Shown here: piece after piece, positions 13,638 to 23,751 of the stretch
Layout of the letters: each line of letters starts with the position of its first letter
Numbering within the stretch: position 1 is the stretch's first letter
From: Acetobacter sp.
GTDB taxonomy: Bacteria > Pseudomonadota > Alphaproteobacteria > RF32 > CAG-239
Reading direction: 5' to 3'
Length of the DNA: 29,690 nt
Assembly (NCBI GenBank): GCA_023665325.1
Contig: JAMPED010000019.1
Span: 1-29,690 of the forward strand
The notes under the pieces: model-generated
The model's database searches: none
The model's input: the letters and a program-made list of their open reading frames with translations, nothing else
Told to the model about the DNA's origin: nothing
Program-made: the position numbers and the translations under genes

Positions 13638-15818
13638 ATGGCTATTTATGGCGTTCTTTTACCCCTACCCTTTAGCGATGTGTTTGACTACCAAACCGAA
13701 AAAGATTTAGAAATCGGACAGATGGTTCTTGTACCATTTGGACGCGAAGAACTTATCGGAGTTGTTTGGAAAATTGGGCAAACAGCAGAAATCGACCCAA
13801 AAAAAATAAAGGCCGTGATTGAAGTGATTAACCTACCCAAAATCTCGTCTGTTTTGTGTACCTTTATTCAAAAAACTGCTGAATATAATCTGGCGCCAGT
13901 AGGATTGGTGCTTAAAATGGTTTTAGGACAAAAGACTAACCAATTACCCAAACAAAAAGTTACTCTTTATGGGCTTAACATCAAAAACGAAAATCTGCAA
14001 GGTATTCGCATTACTGCTGCAAGGCAAGCCGTATTTGACTTTTTGGCAGATGGCAAAGAGGCTGAAAAAGAAGCTATTATTGAGGCAACAGGTGCAAGTG
14101 ATAATGTTATTTCGGCAATGATTAAAAGCAGTTTTCTTTATAAAAAAGAGAGGCTTATTAACGAAGAAACCGAAGAACAAAGAGTGGATTTGTGCCGACA
14201 AGTAAATCTAACAGACGAACAGCAGATGGCTGCGGATATTTTGGTTCGCAAAGTTAATAATGGTTTTTCTGCTACACTTTTAGATGGGGTTACTGGTTCG
14301 GGTAAAACGGAGGTTTATTTTGAAGCAGTCGCGGAGGCTCTTTCTTTAGGAAAACAGGTTTTAGTATTGGTTCCTGAAATTTCGCTAACCTCGCAATGGT
14401 TGAAACGTTTTGAAACTAGATTTGGCGTTACTCCTTTTATTTGGCACTCTGAAGTAGGAATTAAAGACAAAGCCAAAACGTGGAAAGCAGCAGCACGCAA
14501 CCAAGCTAAAGTGGTGGTGGGTGCTCGTTCTGCATTATTTTTACCATATGCTGACTTGGGGATTATTGTCGTGGATGAAAGCCACGATCATTCTTTTAAA
14601 CAAGAAAGTCTTGTAACTTATCAAGGGCGAGATATGGCAGTTTTGCGAGCACACTTGGAAAAAATTCCAGTTATCCTTTCAACTGCAACACCAGATTTAG
14701 AAACGATTGTTAACGTAGAAGAAGAAAAATATGATTGTGTTAAATTAACAAAACGTTTTGCCAAAGCCGTCTTACCTGAGATTAAAATTATTGATCTTAA
14801 AAAAGATAAGCCGCAGAAAGGTGAATGGGGTGTTTCCTTTTTAGCACCAACATTAGTTGATGAGCTGCAGCACAACTTAGAACGTGGCGAACAATCTATG
14901 TTATTTCTAAATAGACGTGGTTATGCCCCGTTACTTATTTGCCGTGACTGCGGACATCGGATACAGTGTCCGCATTGCACTGCGTGGCTTGCTGAACATC
15001 GTATCACTGGTGAGCTTATCTGTCACCATTGCGGATTTAAGATGTTTACACCTAAACGTTGTCCCGAATGTAGCTCTGAAGATGGATTAACAGCGTGTGG
15101 CCCTGGAGTGGAGCGAATCGCTGAGGAAGTCGCCAAAAGATTTCCAACTGCGCGGACGGCGATTTTATCTTCTGATATTACGACTAATTATAAAGCTATT
15201 TCTGAAGTTATTCACCAAACTGCAAATAAAGAGGTGGACATTCTTATTGGTACACAAATTTTAGCCAAAGGACATAACTTTCCAGATTTGACACTTGTGG
15301 GGGTGGTTGATGCTGATTTAGGTTTAATGGGGACTGATTTACGTGCTAGTGAACAAACATTTCAACTGTTAGCCCAAGTATCTGGGCGTGCTGGACGCGG
15401 GGCTAAAAAAGGTGTTGTTTATTTACAGACTCTTTATCCGGATAATATTGTATTACAGGCGGTGATTGAGCATAATCGTGAGAAATTTATTGAAATTGAA
15501 AAAAATTCACGAAGATTCTTAAAGATGCCACCCTATGGCAAACTTGCGGCACTGATTATCTCTTCAACGAATCAACAGGCGGCAGAAGCGGCAGCTTATT
15601 ATCTTGGTAAATGTTCACCAAATACAGCGCTAATTGAAACGCTTGGTCCTGCCCCTGCCCCAATGAACTTGCTTAGGGGAAGATATCGCTATCGACTTCT
15701 ACTTAAGACTGCTAAAAACATAAATATACAAGAAGTCTTAAAAAAATGGCTTTCTATGGTTAAGCTCAAGAGCAACGTGCGAGTGGATATTGATATTAAC
15801 CCATATTCTTTTATGTGA
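13638..15818 (+). CDS. priA: Primosomal protein N' (replication restart helicase PriA)
   Basis: PriA is a 3'-to-5' superfamily 2 helicase that recognises stalled forks and reloads DnaB. At 726 residues it is full length. Seen in order: the N-terminal 3'-DNA-end binding domain (LPLPFSDVFDYQ), Walker A GVTGSGKTEVY (GSGKT 220-224), DExH box written DESH (313-316, where DEEH is more usual), eight zinc-binding cysteines as four CxxC pairs (435/438, 444/447, 462/465, 475/478), motif V AKGHNFPDLTLVGVVDAD, and motif VI QVSGRAGRG. The start is 6 bp after the chpT stop, with GGAG 11-12 nt upstream. Its place upstream of the F1-ATPase operon matches a recurrent alphaproteobacterial arrangement, here interrupted by one orphan gene. 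Confidence 0.97.
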   Translation: MAIYGVLLPLPFSDVFDYQTEKDLEIGQMVLVPFGREELIGVVWKIGQTAEIDPKKIKAVIEVINLPKISSVLCTFIQKTAEYNLAPVGLVLKMVLGQKTNQLPKQKVTLYGLNIKNENLQGIRITAARQAVFDFLADGKEAEKEAIIEATGASDNVISAMIKSSFLYKKERLINEETEEQRVDLCRQVNLTDEQQMAADILVRKVNNGFSATLLDGVTGSGKTEVYFEAVAEALSLGKQVLVLVPEISLTSQWLKRFETRFGVTPFIWHSEVGIKDKAKTWKAAARNQAKVVVGARSALFLPYADLGIIVVDESHDHSFKQESLVTYQGRDMAVLRAHLEKIPVILSTATPDLETIVNVEEEKYDCVKLTKRFAKAVLPEIKIIDLKKDKPQKGEWGVSFLAPTLVDELQHNLERGEQSMLFLNRRGYAPLLICRDCGHRIQCPHCTAWLAEHRITGELICHHCGFKMFTPKRCPECSSEDGLTACGPGVERIAEEVAKRFPTARTAILSSDITTNYKAISEVIHQTANKEVDILIGTQILAKGHNFPDLTLVGVVDADLGLMGTDLRASEQTFQLLAQVSGRAGRGAKKGVVYLQTLYPDNIVLQAVIEHNREKFIEIEKNSRRFLKMPPYGKLAALIISSTNQQAAEAAAYYLGKCSPNTALIETLGPAPAPMNLLRGRYRYRLLLKTAKNINIQEVLKKWLSMVKLKSNVRVDIDINPYSFM

Positions 15819-15837
15819 TATCTTTTAGTTTTTTTGT

Positions 15838-15866
15838 TTGACATTGTTGTTTAAAATGCCTATACT
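15838..15866 (+). promoter_or_regulatory. Near-perfect sigma70 promoter of the gene at 15902
   Basis: TTGACA (15838-15843), exactly 17 bp, and TATACT (15861-15866). Start near 15873 gives a leader of about 29 nt that contains no Shine-Dalgarno-like sequence. Confidence 0.8.
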
Positions 15867-15901
15867 CTGCTCATTCAAAAAATTATTATCTTTCATACAT
15901 T

Positions 15902-16552
15902 ATGAATATATTGCAATTATTGTTTTACAAAGATTTGCCTAAGGATTTTTTATACACCTATGGCGAATATATCCATAAGCAAAAACGTTTGCGAAATGGA
16001 TGGTTGACCGCCAAAATAGCTAATGGCTTTACATTTTTCCTACATCCACAGTATGTGCATTTTTCAGTTCCAGCAGTAATGAAAATTACTGAAGCGGAAG
16101 ATGGAAAGTTTATGCTAAAAATACGCGGCGGCAAAAAAATTATTTACGCAGCTGATGGCAGACAACTCACCCCATTTGATAAACACACCCATCTTTACCC
16201 TAACGGATGGTATCAGTATATGGAAAACGACACACTCTCTCTTTATAATAATAAGGAGGAATGTATTTGTTCAAAGCTCCGTTACTCCCGTGTTTATAAA
16301 AATGGAATGTATCTGGCAAATATCGCTACTGGTGGAGATGCGCGTTTAGCAGGTCTTTTTAGTGCAGAGGGACAGAAACTGCTCTTTACGAACTCTAAAA
16401 AAGTAACAATACTCCCTAATGGTTGGTTTGTTTCAGACCATACGTTGTATGACAATTTGGGAAATGTTTATCTGGAACCTATACCTCAGCGTAAAATTCC
16501 TAATTGGATGTTGTGCCTCGCGGGCTTATTGATGCGGCAGAAAACTCTGTGA
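15902..16552 (+). CDS. NGW-repeat hypothetical protein
   Basis: A 216-residue protein with no named family that I recognise. It contains four spaced units built on an NGW-type core: RNGW (31-34), PNGW (100-103), KNGM (133-136) and PNGW (172-175). Three of the four are followed after 8-20 residues by an L-Y/F...-N/E-x-G or N-K turn (for example LYDNLGN after the last). The pattern resembles the KWG/WG-repeat proteins, which form beta-hairpin repeat surfaces. There is no signal peptide. A strong promoter precedes it, the leader lacks a Shine-Dalgarno site, and a strong terminator follows, so it is an independently and perhaps highly expressed single gene. Molecular role unknown. Confidence 0.7.
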   Translation: MNILQLLFYKDLPKDFLYTYGEYIHKQKRLRNGWLTAKIANGFTFFLHPQYVHFSVPAVMKITEAEDGKFMLKIRGGKKIIYAADGRQLTPFDKHTHLYPNGWYQYMENDTLSLYNNKEECICSKLRYSRVYKNGMYLANIATGGDARLAGLFSAEGQKLLFTNSKKVTILPNGWFVSDHTLYDNLGNVYLEPIPQRKIPNWMLCLAGLLMRQKTL

Positions 16553-16556
16553 ATGA

Positions 16557-16587
16557 AACCTCTTTCCACGTGGAAGGAGGTTTTTTT
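16557..16587 (+). terminator. Intrinsic terminator of the gene at 15902
   Basis: Arms AACCTCTTTCCAC (16557-16569) and GTGGAAGGAGGTT (16570-16582) form a 13-bp stem (one T-G pair, minimal loop) followed by TTTTTTT. It starts 4 bp after the stop codon. Confidence 0.9.
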
Positions 16588-16658
16588 ATGTTGTTTTTTT
16601 AATTTGGCTGTGAAAAAATGCGTTTTGTTATGGAAATTTTAATTTAAAATAAGTATTT

Positions 16659-16687
16659 TTGTAGTAATTGCTGTTTTTGCAGATAAT
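16659..16687 (+). promoter_or_regulatory. Probable promoter of the F1-ATPase operon
   Basis: TTGTAG (16659-16664), a 17-bp spacer, and GATAAT (16682-16687). Start near 16694 leaves a leader of about 34 nt containing the AGGA site of atpH. The upstream terminator at 16557-16587 isolates the operon from the gene before it. Confidence 0.5.
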
Positions 16688-16727
16688 ATGAATTTTAGAA
16701 AACAATGATGAGAAAATAGGAAACAAC

Positions 16728-17282
16728 GTGCAGAAAGTTTCGAATTTCAAAACAGCGGCAGCTTATGCAGAAGCTTGGTTTGACGCTGCAAAAGATATGA
16801 AAACGGAAGATACCGTTTTTGAAGAAGTGAGAGCTCTCCGAGAGGGAATCGGGGATGTTATTGCTTTATGGAATTCTATGGCGGCTCCAATTGAGGCAGA
16901 AAATGACCAGATTGATGTTATTACAGCTCTAGCAAAAAAAATAAAGCTTTCTCAAGTTTCCGAAGAAACTTTAAAGTTAGTAGCTAAAAATAACCGACTA
17001 CGAATAATTCCTCTCATTTTAAATGAATTTATTCGTTTATATTATCAACATAAGGGGATTGTTGAAGTTTTTGCCGAATCGGCAATTGCACTAAATGAAG
17101 AACAAAATAACAAACTCAAGAAAATTTTGGAAAATAAACTCAACGCGCCAGTGGTTATTGATTATCACGTTAATCCAGAAGTTTTAGGTGGTTTATCTAT
17201 CCGTTTTGCGTCATATTTGATTGATGATACTGTAAGAAGTAAACTCTTAAAACTAGAACAATTGTTGGCAAAAGGGAACTAA
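16728..17282 (+). CDS. atpH: F1 ATP synthase delta subunit
   Basis: The delta subunit (OSCP equivalent) joins the F1 head to the peripheral stalk. A 184-residue protein of the usual length with the N-terminal six-helix domain (YAEAWFDAA...) and the C-terminal signature PVVIDYHVNPEVLGGLSIRFASYLIDDTVRSKLLKL (about residues 140-175), where EVLGGL.IR....IDGS.. is the family norm; here Gly is replaced, giving DDTV. It starts with GTG at 16728, supported by AGGA 7 nt upstream. It is first in the order atpH-atpA-atpG-atpD-atpC that is standard for alphaproteobacteria. Confidence 0.93.
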   Translation: MQKVSNFKTAAAYAEAWFDAAKDMKTEDTVFEEVRALREGIGDVIALWNSMAAPIEAENDQIDVITALAKKIKLSQVSEETLKLVAKNNRLRIIPLILNEFIRLYYQHKGIVEVFAESAIALNEEQNNKLKKILENKLNAPVVIDYHVNPEVLGGLSIRFASYLIDDTVRSKLLKLEQLLAKGN

Positions 17283-17292
17283 GGAGCAGGAA

Positions 17293-17337
17293 ATGAAATT
17301 TATAAATTTTAATGCGATGAAAGGCTTGAACAAATGA
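17293..17337 (+). CDS. 14-codon ORF translationally coupled to atpA
   Basis: The 51 bp between atpH and atpA holds an ATG (17293) with a strong AGGAG/AGGA site starting 8-10 nt upstream, opening a 14-residue ORF ([14 protein letters not shown]). Its TGA overlaps the atpA ATG in an ATGA junction (17334-17337). Within the mini-ORF, AAAGG lies about 10 nt before atpA. The layout is what a translational coupling or leader ORF would look like. It could be a fortuitous start; conservation in related genomes has not been tested. Confidence 0.4.
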   Translation: MKFINFNAMKGLNK

Positions 17338-18905
17338 CGGTAAAAGCAGAAGAAATTTCCGCAATTTTAAAAGAAAAAATCGAAAAACATAATTTCGGTG
17401 CTGATTTGGAAGAAGTCGGACGGGTGCTTTCTGTTGGAGATGGCATTGCAACTGTTTACGGTTTGAACGGCGTGGAATATAACGAAATGGTGGAATTTTC
17501 CTCCGGCGTTAAAGGAATGGCGCTTAACCTTGGAGAGGATAGTGTCGGCGTGGTGATTTTCGGTTCAGATGCAGACATTAAAGAAGGTGATACGGTTAAA
17601 CGTATGAAACAGATTGTGAGTGTTCCAGTTGGAAAGGAACTTTTGGGTCGCGTAGTTGATGCATTAGGACGTCCAATTGATGGACTGGGTGCAATTAAAA
17701 CCACCGAGTTTTCCAACGTGGAAACAAGAGCTCCTGGAATTATTGAGCGTCAGAGTGTGCACGAACCAGTGCAGACTGGCTTAAAAGTTATCGATTCACT
17801 TATTCCTATTGGACGCGGGCAGCGTGAGCTTATTATCGGCGACCGTCAGACCGGTAAAACTTCAATTATTGTTGATACGATTATCAATCAAAAAGCAACA
17901 AATGATTTAGCTAAGAGTGATAAAGACAAGTTGTTTTGCATTTATGTTGCAATTGGGCAAAAACGCTCAACAGTAGCTCAAGTGGTCAAAACTTTGCGTG
18001 ATTATGGCGCGCTTGAATATACAATTGTGGTAGCAGCAACAGCTTCGGATGCGGCGCCATTGCAATTTATTGCGCCATATGCTGGCTGCGCTATGGGTGA
18101 ATATTTCCGTGACAGAGGAATGCACGCTGTTATCTTTTATGATGATCTTTCCAAACAAGCAACGGCATATCGTCAAATGTCATTGCTGTTGCGTCGTCCG
18201 CCTGGGCGTGAAGCTTATCCTGGAGATGTGTTCTATTTGCATTCTAGACTTTTGGAAAGAGCTGCTAAACTTGATGAAGCACGTGGTGGTGGTTCGTTGA
18301 CAGCGCTTCCTGTAATTGAAACGCAAGCAGGTGACGTTTCGGCATATATTCCAACGAATGTGATTTCAATTACAGACGGACAAATTTTCTTGGAAACATC
18401 TTTGTTTTATCAAGGTGTGCGACCAGCTGTAAACGTTGGTATTTCGGTGAGCCGTGTGGGCTCTGCCGCACAAGTTAAGGCAATGAAACAAGTTTCAGGT
18501 ACTATGAAACTCGACTTAGCGCAATATCGTGAGATGGCAGCCTTTTCGCAATTTGCTTCAGACTTGGATGCATCAACAAAGAAACTTTTAAACCGTGGTG
18601 CTAAACTAACTGAGATGTTAAAACAGCCTGTTTATCATCCATTGCCATTAGAAGAAGAAGTTGTCATTTTATTTGCTGGTTCTAAGGGCTTTTTAGATGA
18701 GCTTGAAGTTTCAGAAATTAAAGGTTACGAAGAATATCTTTTGGCTGCATTTAAGCGTGAAAAGCACAGTCTTTTGAAAGAAATTCGTGAGAAGAAAGTT
18801 ATCTCCGAAGAACTAGATAAAGAAATGCGCGACTTTATGGAACGTGTTACTCGTGACTTTAAAGAGGACCGTAAACGCGAATCTCGTGAGCAGAAATCGG
18901 CATAA
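17334..18905 (+). CDS. atpA: F1 ATP synthase alpha subunit
   Basis: The non-catalytic nucleotide-binding subunit of the F1 hexamer. A 523-residue protein, slightly longer than the usual 500-513. Seen: beta-barrel domain with [10 protein letters not shown], Walker A GDRQTGKT (169-176), the [10 protein letters not shown] segment, the ATPase alpha/beta signature with [17 protein letters not shown], and the typical [19 protein letters not shown]. The last 25 or so residues form a highly charged Arg/Glu/Lys tail that extends beyond the usual end. The start is fixed by family N-terminus and by the ATGA overlap with the mini-ORF upstream. Confidence 0.98.
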   Translation: MTVKAEEISAILKEKIEKHNFGADLEEVGRVLSVGDGIATVYGLNGVEYNEMVEFSSGVKGMALNLGEDSVGVVIFGSDADIKEGDTVKRMKQIVSVPVGKELLGRVVDALGRPIDGLGAIKTTEFSNVETRAPGIIERQSVHEPVQTGLKVIDSLIPIGRGQRELIIGDRQTGKTSIIVDTIINQKATNDLAKSDKDKLFCIYVAIGQKRSTVAQVVKTLRDYGALEYTIVVAATASDAAPLQFIAPYAGCAMGEYFRDRGMHAVIFYDDLSKQATAYRQMSLLLRRPPGREAYPGDVFYLHSRLLERAAKLDEARGGGSLTALPVIETQAGDVSAYIPTNVISITDGQIFLETSLFYQGVRPAVNVGISVSRVGSAAQVKAMKQVSGTMKLDLAQYREMAAFSQFASDLDASTKKLLNRGAKLTEMLKQPVYHPLPLEEEVVILFAGSKGFLDELEVSEIKGYEEYLLAAFKREKHSLLKEIREKKVISEELDKEMRDFMERVTRDFKEDRKRESREQKSA

Positions 18906-18917
18906 GGAACGTAACAA

Positions 18918-19829
18918 ATGGCAAGTTTAAAAGAGCTTCGGACACGAATAGAAAGCATTAAGTCCACCAGTAAAATCACTTCAGCAATGAAGATGGTGGC
19001 TGCTTCTAAATTTCGTCGCGCCCAACTAACGCTTGAAAAGAGTGAGCTCTTTCAAAAAATGATGATTGAAAACATCAAAAAGATTTTGCTGGAGCTTAAG
19101 ATGCAAGAGCAAGAAAAAGGGATTACATTTATGTTACCCAAAATGCTTGTGCAACCGAAAGATCCAAAAACGTATATTTTGTTTGTTTTAGCATCTGACA
19201 GAGGGCTTTGCGGTAGTTATAACTCAATGATTGCTAAAGAAGCGAAACGTCGGATTGATGAGCTTAAAAAAGATGGTAAAAAGGTTATTGTGTTTTGCTA
19301 TGGCAAAAAAGCCGCATCAGGCTTAAAACGTTATGGTGTCGTTGATATTGAGGGGGCATACCCGAATGTTATCAAAAAACATCTGACATATGCTGAAGCA
19401 CTTTATTTCCTTAGAGATGTGTGGGAAAAGAAAAAGCAATACAATGCGGATATCTGTGAGATTGTTTATAGTGATTTCTTATCAGGCTTAAGCAAAACCT
19501 ATCTTTCTAAGCAAGTTATTCCTTACGATATTGAGCTTCAACCAGAAGATAAAGGGTTAAACCGTGTGGAAGATGCTTTTTATGGATATTTTCCAGACGC
19601 ACTTAGCACCTTAGAGCAATTATCGCATTTATATATGCGTACGGCGATGTTTGAGATTTTGATTAACTCACAAGCCTCAGAACACGCAGCGAGAATGACC
19701 TCGATGGACAATGCGAATCGCAATGCGCGCGATATGATTAGTTCGCTAACCACTAAATATAACAGTTTACGCCAGTCTGCAATTACCACTGAGTTAGTGG
19801 AAATTGTAGCAGGTGCGGAAGCTATGTAA
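18918..19829 (+). CDS. atpG: F1 ATP synthase gamma subunit
   Basis: The rotating central shaft of F1. A 303-residue protein (typically about 290). The N-terminal helix reads MASLKELRTRIESIKSTSKITSAMKMVAASKFRRAQ, the family signature; DRGLCGSYN (about residues 94-102) is the conserved Rossmann-like core; and the C-terminal helix ends with SSLTTKYNSLRQSAITTELVEIVAGAEA. A stretch between residues about 50-85 with extra Lys/Gln/Glu is longer than in most gamma subunits. AAGGAA lies 10 nt upstream of the ATG, 12 bp after atpA. Confidence 0.97.
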   Translation: MASLKELRTRIESIKSTSKITSAMKMVAASKFRRAQLTLEKSELFQKMMIENIKKILLELKMQEQEKGITFMLPKMLVQPKDPKTYILFVLASDRGLCGSYNSMIAKEAKRRIDELKKDGKKVIVFCYGKKAASGLKRYGVVDIEGAYPNVIKKHLTYAEALYFLRDVWEKKKQYNADICEIVYSDFLSGLSKTYLSKQVIPYDIELQPEDKGLNRVEDAFYGYFPDALSTLEQLSHLYMRTAMFEILINSQASEHAARMTSMDNANRNARDMISSLTTKYNSLRQSAITTELVEIVAGAEAM

Positions 19830-19833
19830 ATAA

Positions 19834-21384
<1,551 letters not shown>

Positions 21385-21386
21385 CG

Positions 21387-21749
21387 ATGGCTCTGGATAT
21401 CGCACTTAAAATATATATTCCCGAAAAGCTTGCTTTAGATGAGAAAGTGCATCGCGTTGTATTGCCGTCTGACGGTAAAACACTCACAGTGATTAAGGAC
21501 CGTGCGCCGACACTGATGGTCGTTGATATGGGCGTGGTGCAGATTCTTGATGAGCAAGACCAAGTGGTGGAAGAATATTTTGTTTCCGGTGGAGCGGCGG
21601 ACATCAAAAAAGATAGTTGTACAGTTTTGACTGAGGCAGCTATCAATCGGAAAGATGTTGATTTAGCAAAAGCTCGTGAACTATATGATGAGTTTGCCAA
21701 TCCTTTTTACAAATGGCTAATTGATGTTTTAGAACGCCAACGTCGGTAA
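21387..21749 (+). CDS. atpC: F1 ATP synthase epsilon subunit
   Basis: Epsilon couples the gamma shaft to the c-ring and can inhibit ATP hydrolysis. A 120-residue protein with the N-terminal beta-sandwich (KIYIPEKLALDEKVHRVVLPSDGKTLTVIKDRAPTL; the usual family form is ...G.lGIL..HAPL) and a shortened C-terminal helix. The N-terminal motif is diverged, which is common for epsilon. It begins 2 bp after the atpD stop and is last in the operon, followed by a probable terminator. Confidence 0.88.
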   Translation: MALDIALKIYIPEKLALDEKVHRVVLPSDGKTLTVIKDRAPTLMVVDMGVVQILDEQDQVVEEYFVSGGAADIKKDSCTVLTEAAINRKDVDLAKARELYDEFANPFYKWLIDVLERQRR

Positions 21750-21779
21750 GTGTTTTAACAAATTAAGAGTATGATTTTT

Positions 21780-21812
21780 AAGCGGGGTACAGAAGTGTAG
21801 CTCGCTTTTGTT
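21780..21812 (+). terminator. Probable terminator of the F1-ATPase operon
   Basis: Arms AAGCGGGGTACA (21780-21791) and TGTAGCTCGCTT (21796-21807) pair with one G-G mismatch and one G-T pair around a GAAG tetraloop, followed by TTGTTAATTT. The T-run is imperfect but position after atpC is right. The remaining stretch up to the next promoter at 21943 holds nothing else that I can identify. Confidence 0.65.
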
Positions 21813-21942
21813 AATTTGGAATATGTTTTTGAATAATATTTTTGACGCACTGGTAATCTCAATAGTGCAAACACAAATAAGCTAATATAGATATTTTATT
21901 GCCACTCTCCATTTAGAAAGAAAAAATGATAGTGTTTTTTTA

Positions 21943-21971
21943 TTGCAAAAAATGGATTTTTATGATATACT
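21943..21971 (+). promoter_or_regulatory. Sigma70 promoter of the gene at 22006
   Basis: TTGCAA (21943-21948), 17 bp, and TATACT (21966-21971) with an extended TGA just before the -10. Start near 21978; the AT-rich leader of about 28 nt has no Shine-Dalgarno sequence and ends CATATATTT before the ATG. Confidence 0.75.
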
Positions 21972-22005
21972 TTGTTTAGAATTATAAATTTTAAAACATA
22001 TATTT

Positions 22006-22428
22006 ATGGAAAATATTATTAACCAAAAAAATGAAAAAATAAAGTTTATGGCAACTCTTATGATAATGGCTATATGCTATTATAAAGGTTGGCATTCAAT
22101 AGATAGCCTTGAAAGGTGTCAGGAATATGTATTAAATGGACTATATCCGTTGGATACGAAAGCCATCTCTGAAAAGACAAAAACATTGATGCTTTTGGCA
22201 TATATCCCCTTCTTTCTGTCATTTGTATCTGCAAATCTGACAGCAGGGATATATGTAACGTTAGCAAGTTTTTGTTGGGCTGTTTACGCCACAATTATGC
22301 TAATAAACAAATTTTTTCTATTTCATTGGGGAATATGTATATGTTTCTCAATATTTTATTCATTCTTTGCAGCCATTTTTATTATGGGGATTTTACTCAT
22401 CCTTTTTGGTGGCTGCGATGATAAGTAA
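22006..22428 (+). CDS. Small integral membrane protein of unknown function
   Basis: A 140-residue protein with about four hydrophobic segments (around residues 13-27, 60-80, 82-101 and 107-134), so probably an inner-membrane protein. The soluble stretch between the first and second spans (residues 28-57) is polar. The C-terminus is GGCDDK. No family recognised. It has its own promoter and a terminator right after it, and stands between the ATP synthase operon and a convergent orphan. Its AT content matches the neighbours. Confidence 0.6.
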   Translation: MENIINQKNEKIKFMATLMIMAICYYKGWHSIDSLERCQEYVLNGLYPLDTKAISEKTKTLMLLAYIPFFLSFVSANLTAGIYVTLASFCWAVYATIMLINKFFLFHWGICICFSIFYSFFAAIFIMGILLILFGGCDDK

Positions 22429-22435
22429 AAAACAC

Positions 22436-22462
22436 AACGCTCCTATTAAGGAGCGTTTTTTA
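22436..22462. terminator. Intrinsic terminator between convergent genes
   Basis: AACGCTCC (22436-22443), 6-nt loop, GGAGCGTT, followed by TTTTTAG on the plus strand. The minus strand also has a T-rich tract after the hairpin, so it may serve the gene at 22479 as well. Confidence 0.88.
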
Positions 22463-22478
22463 GTTTATTTATATGAAT

Positions 22479-23642
22479 TTAAGCGCGTTGCTTACCCTTT
22501 TGTTTTTGCATATCTCGAATTTGTACGCGTTCAATAGCTGCAATGGCAAGTTCCTTGTTCACGACAACATTTTCATCTTTAAAACCTGTTTCAGGTACTA
22601 ATTTTTGAGCGGCTGCAGGATCCATTGATTTTAAAATACTTTGGAAATCTCCTTTCGGATCTACACCTAAATCCATCAACTCACCAATAGTTAGACCTAT
22701 TTCAGGTGCTTTTTTGCCCATTACATCATCCGGCATTTTTTCCATTTTTGCAGCTAACAAATTATCATATTTAACCTCTGCTGGAGATTTTACTTTAATC
22801 TCAATTTTTGAAAAATCTGGTTTTTCTGCAAGTTTGATATCTAATTTGCTTTGTAGTTTCTGCTGCTCTTTAGGTATATAAGCGGTAACAGTTACTTCAT
22901 CTGCTATGACCGGTTTTAATTCTGCAATAGTACGTTGATTTTTCAACTCTTTTTTTACCATATTACTTTTTTGTTTCTCGGGTGCTTTTTCGGGTGCAGT
23001 TTGTTCTTTTATTGGGGGTTGTTTGATTTGTGGCGATGGCTGCTGGTGCGCTCTATATGTTGTTGCTGACTGTTTAATCTCTGTTGAAATTTTCTCAACA
23101 GTCGAACTCATTGACCCGAAGTATGCTGGACAGTTAACAATTCTTGCTGCCTCATCCACAGGAAGCTTTCCTTCTTCAAAAAGTTTGTGATTTTTCGCTC
23201 CTAAAGAAGAACGTTCTTGAGTTTCTTTCTGATCCATCCAATAATTACGTCCCAAAAATACCTTTTTATTATAAAATTTGGAAAAATTATCATCAATATC
23301 TTTAGCCATTGGACCATACGCAGCAAGTATTACATCTGCTTTTTCACCATATTTTTCTTTGATTGCTGCAACTTTTTTAGTATCGTTATATTCTTTTTTA
23401 GATTTATCAATCATATTTTTACCGATATAATGATTTTTAGCAGCGCCCATTGTAACGAGAATATCTTTGCCAGAAACACCACGGTAACGAAGGTCTTTGA
23501 CAATGCCTTTACTGTTTTTAGAAAGGTATTTATCAATATCATAAGCGAGAGCACCATATTCACTCAAAATCTTGTCAGCATCTTTACCATATTTATCTTT
23601 AATATATTGGTACTTCTGCTCGTCTTTTAATTGTTCGGTCAT
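22479..23642 (-). CDS. Hypothetical protein with duplicated IKxKYG motif
   Basis: A 387-residue protein that I cannot assign. ATG 23642 is chosen over the upstream ATG at 23669 because GGAG sits 8 nt before it. The N-terminal part contains a duplicated unit of about 28 residues, IKDKYGKDADKILSEYG (from residue 14) and IKEKYGEKADVILAAYG (from residue 94), each followed by A-x-DID...S; the two copies are 80 residues apart. The middle (about 195-240) is a Pro/Gln/Lys/Glu-rich linker, and the C-terminal part is acidic/basic mixed with a DVMGKKAPEIGLTIGELMDLGVDP segment. There is no signal peptide or membrane span. Multi-domain adaptor or secreted effector are both possible; neither is supported by context. 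Confidence 0.65.
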   Translation of the reverse strand: MTEQLKDEQKYQYIKDKYGKDADKILSEYGALAYDIDKYLSKNSKGIVKDLRYRGVSGKDILVTMGAAKNHYIGKNMIDKSKKEYNDTKKVAAIKEKYGEKADVILAAYGPMAKDIDDNFSKFYNKKVFLGRNYWMDQKETQERSSLGAKNHKLFEEGKLPVDEAARIVNCPAYFGSMSSTVEKISTEIKQSATTYRAHQQPSPQIKQPPIKEQTAPEKAPEKQKSNMVKKELKNQRTIAELKPVIADEVTVTAYIPKEQQKLQSKLDIKLAEKPDFSKIEIKVKSPAEVKYDNLLAAKMEKMPDDVMGKKAPEIGLTIGELMDLGVDPKGDFQSILKSMDPAAAQKLVPETGFKDENVVVNKELAIAAIERVQIRDMQKQKGKQRA

Positions 23643-23675
23643 TGGCTTTCTCCTTATGTTTAATCCCATAGAATT

Positions 23676-23704
23676 ATAGTACCTTTTTACTGATGTATTG
23701 TCAA
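23676..23704 (-). promoter_or_regulatory. Sigma70-type promoter of the 22479-23642 gene
   Basis: On the minus strand: TTGACA (23704-23699), 17 bp, TACTAT (23681-23676). A TATAAT three bases further downstream would be a 20-bp alternative. The leader includes the GGAG site. Confidence 0.6.
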
Positions 23705-23751
23705 CTTCTTTTTAACCTATTGGTCAGGCGTTTATAACCTTGGTAAAGCAT

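Noticed and set aside
23217..23630. A 137-codon plus-strand open frame, very Phe/Ile-rich
   Set aside because: It is antisense to the duplicated-motif orphan, which has a promoter, ribosome site and internal protein repeats.
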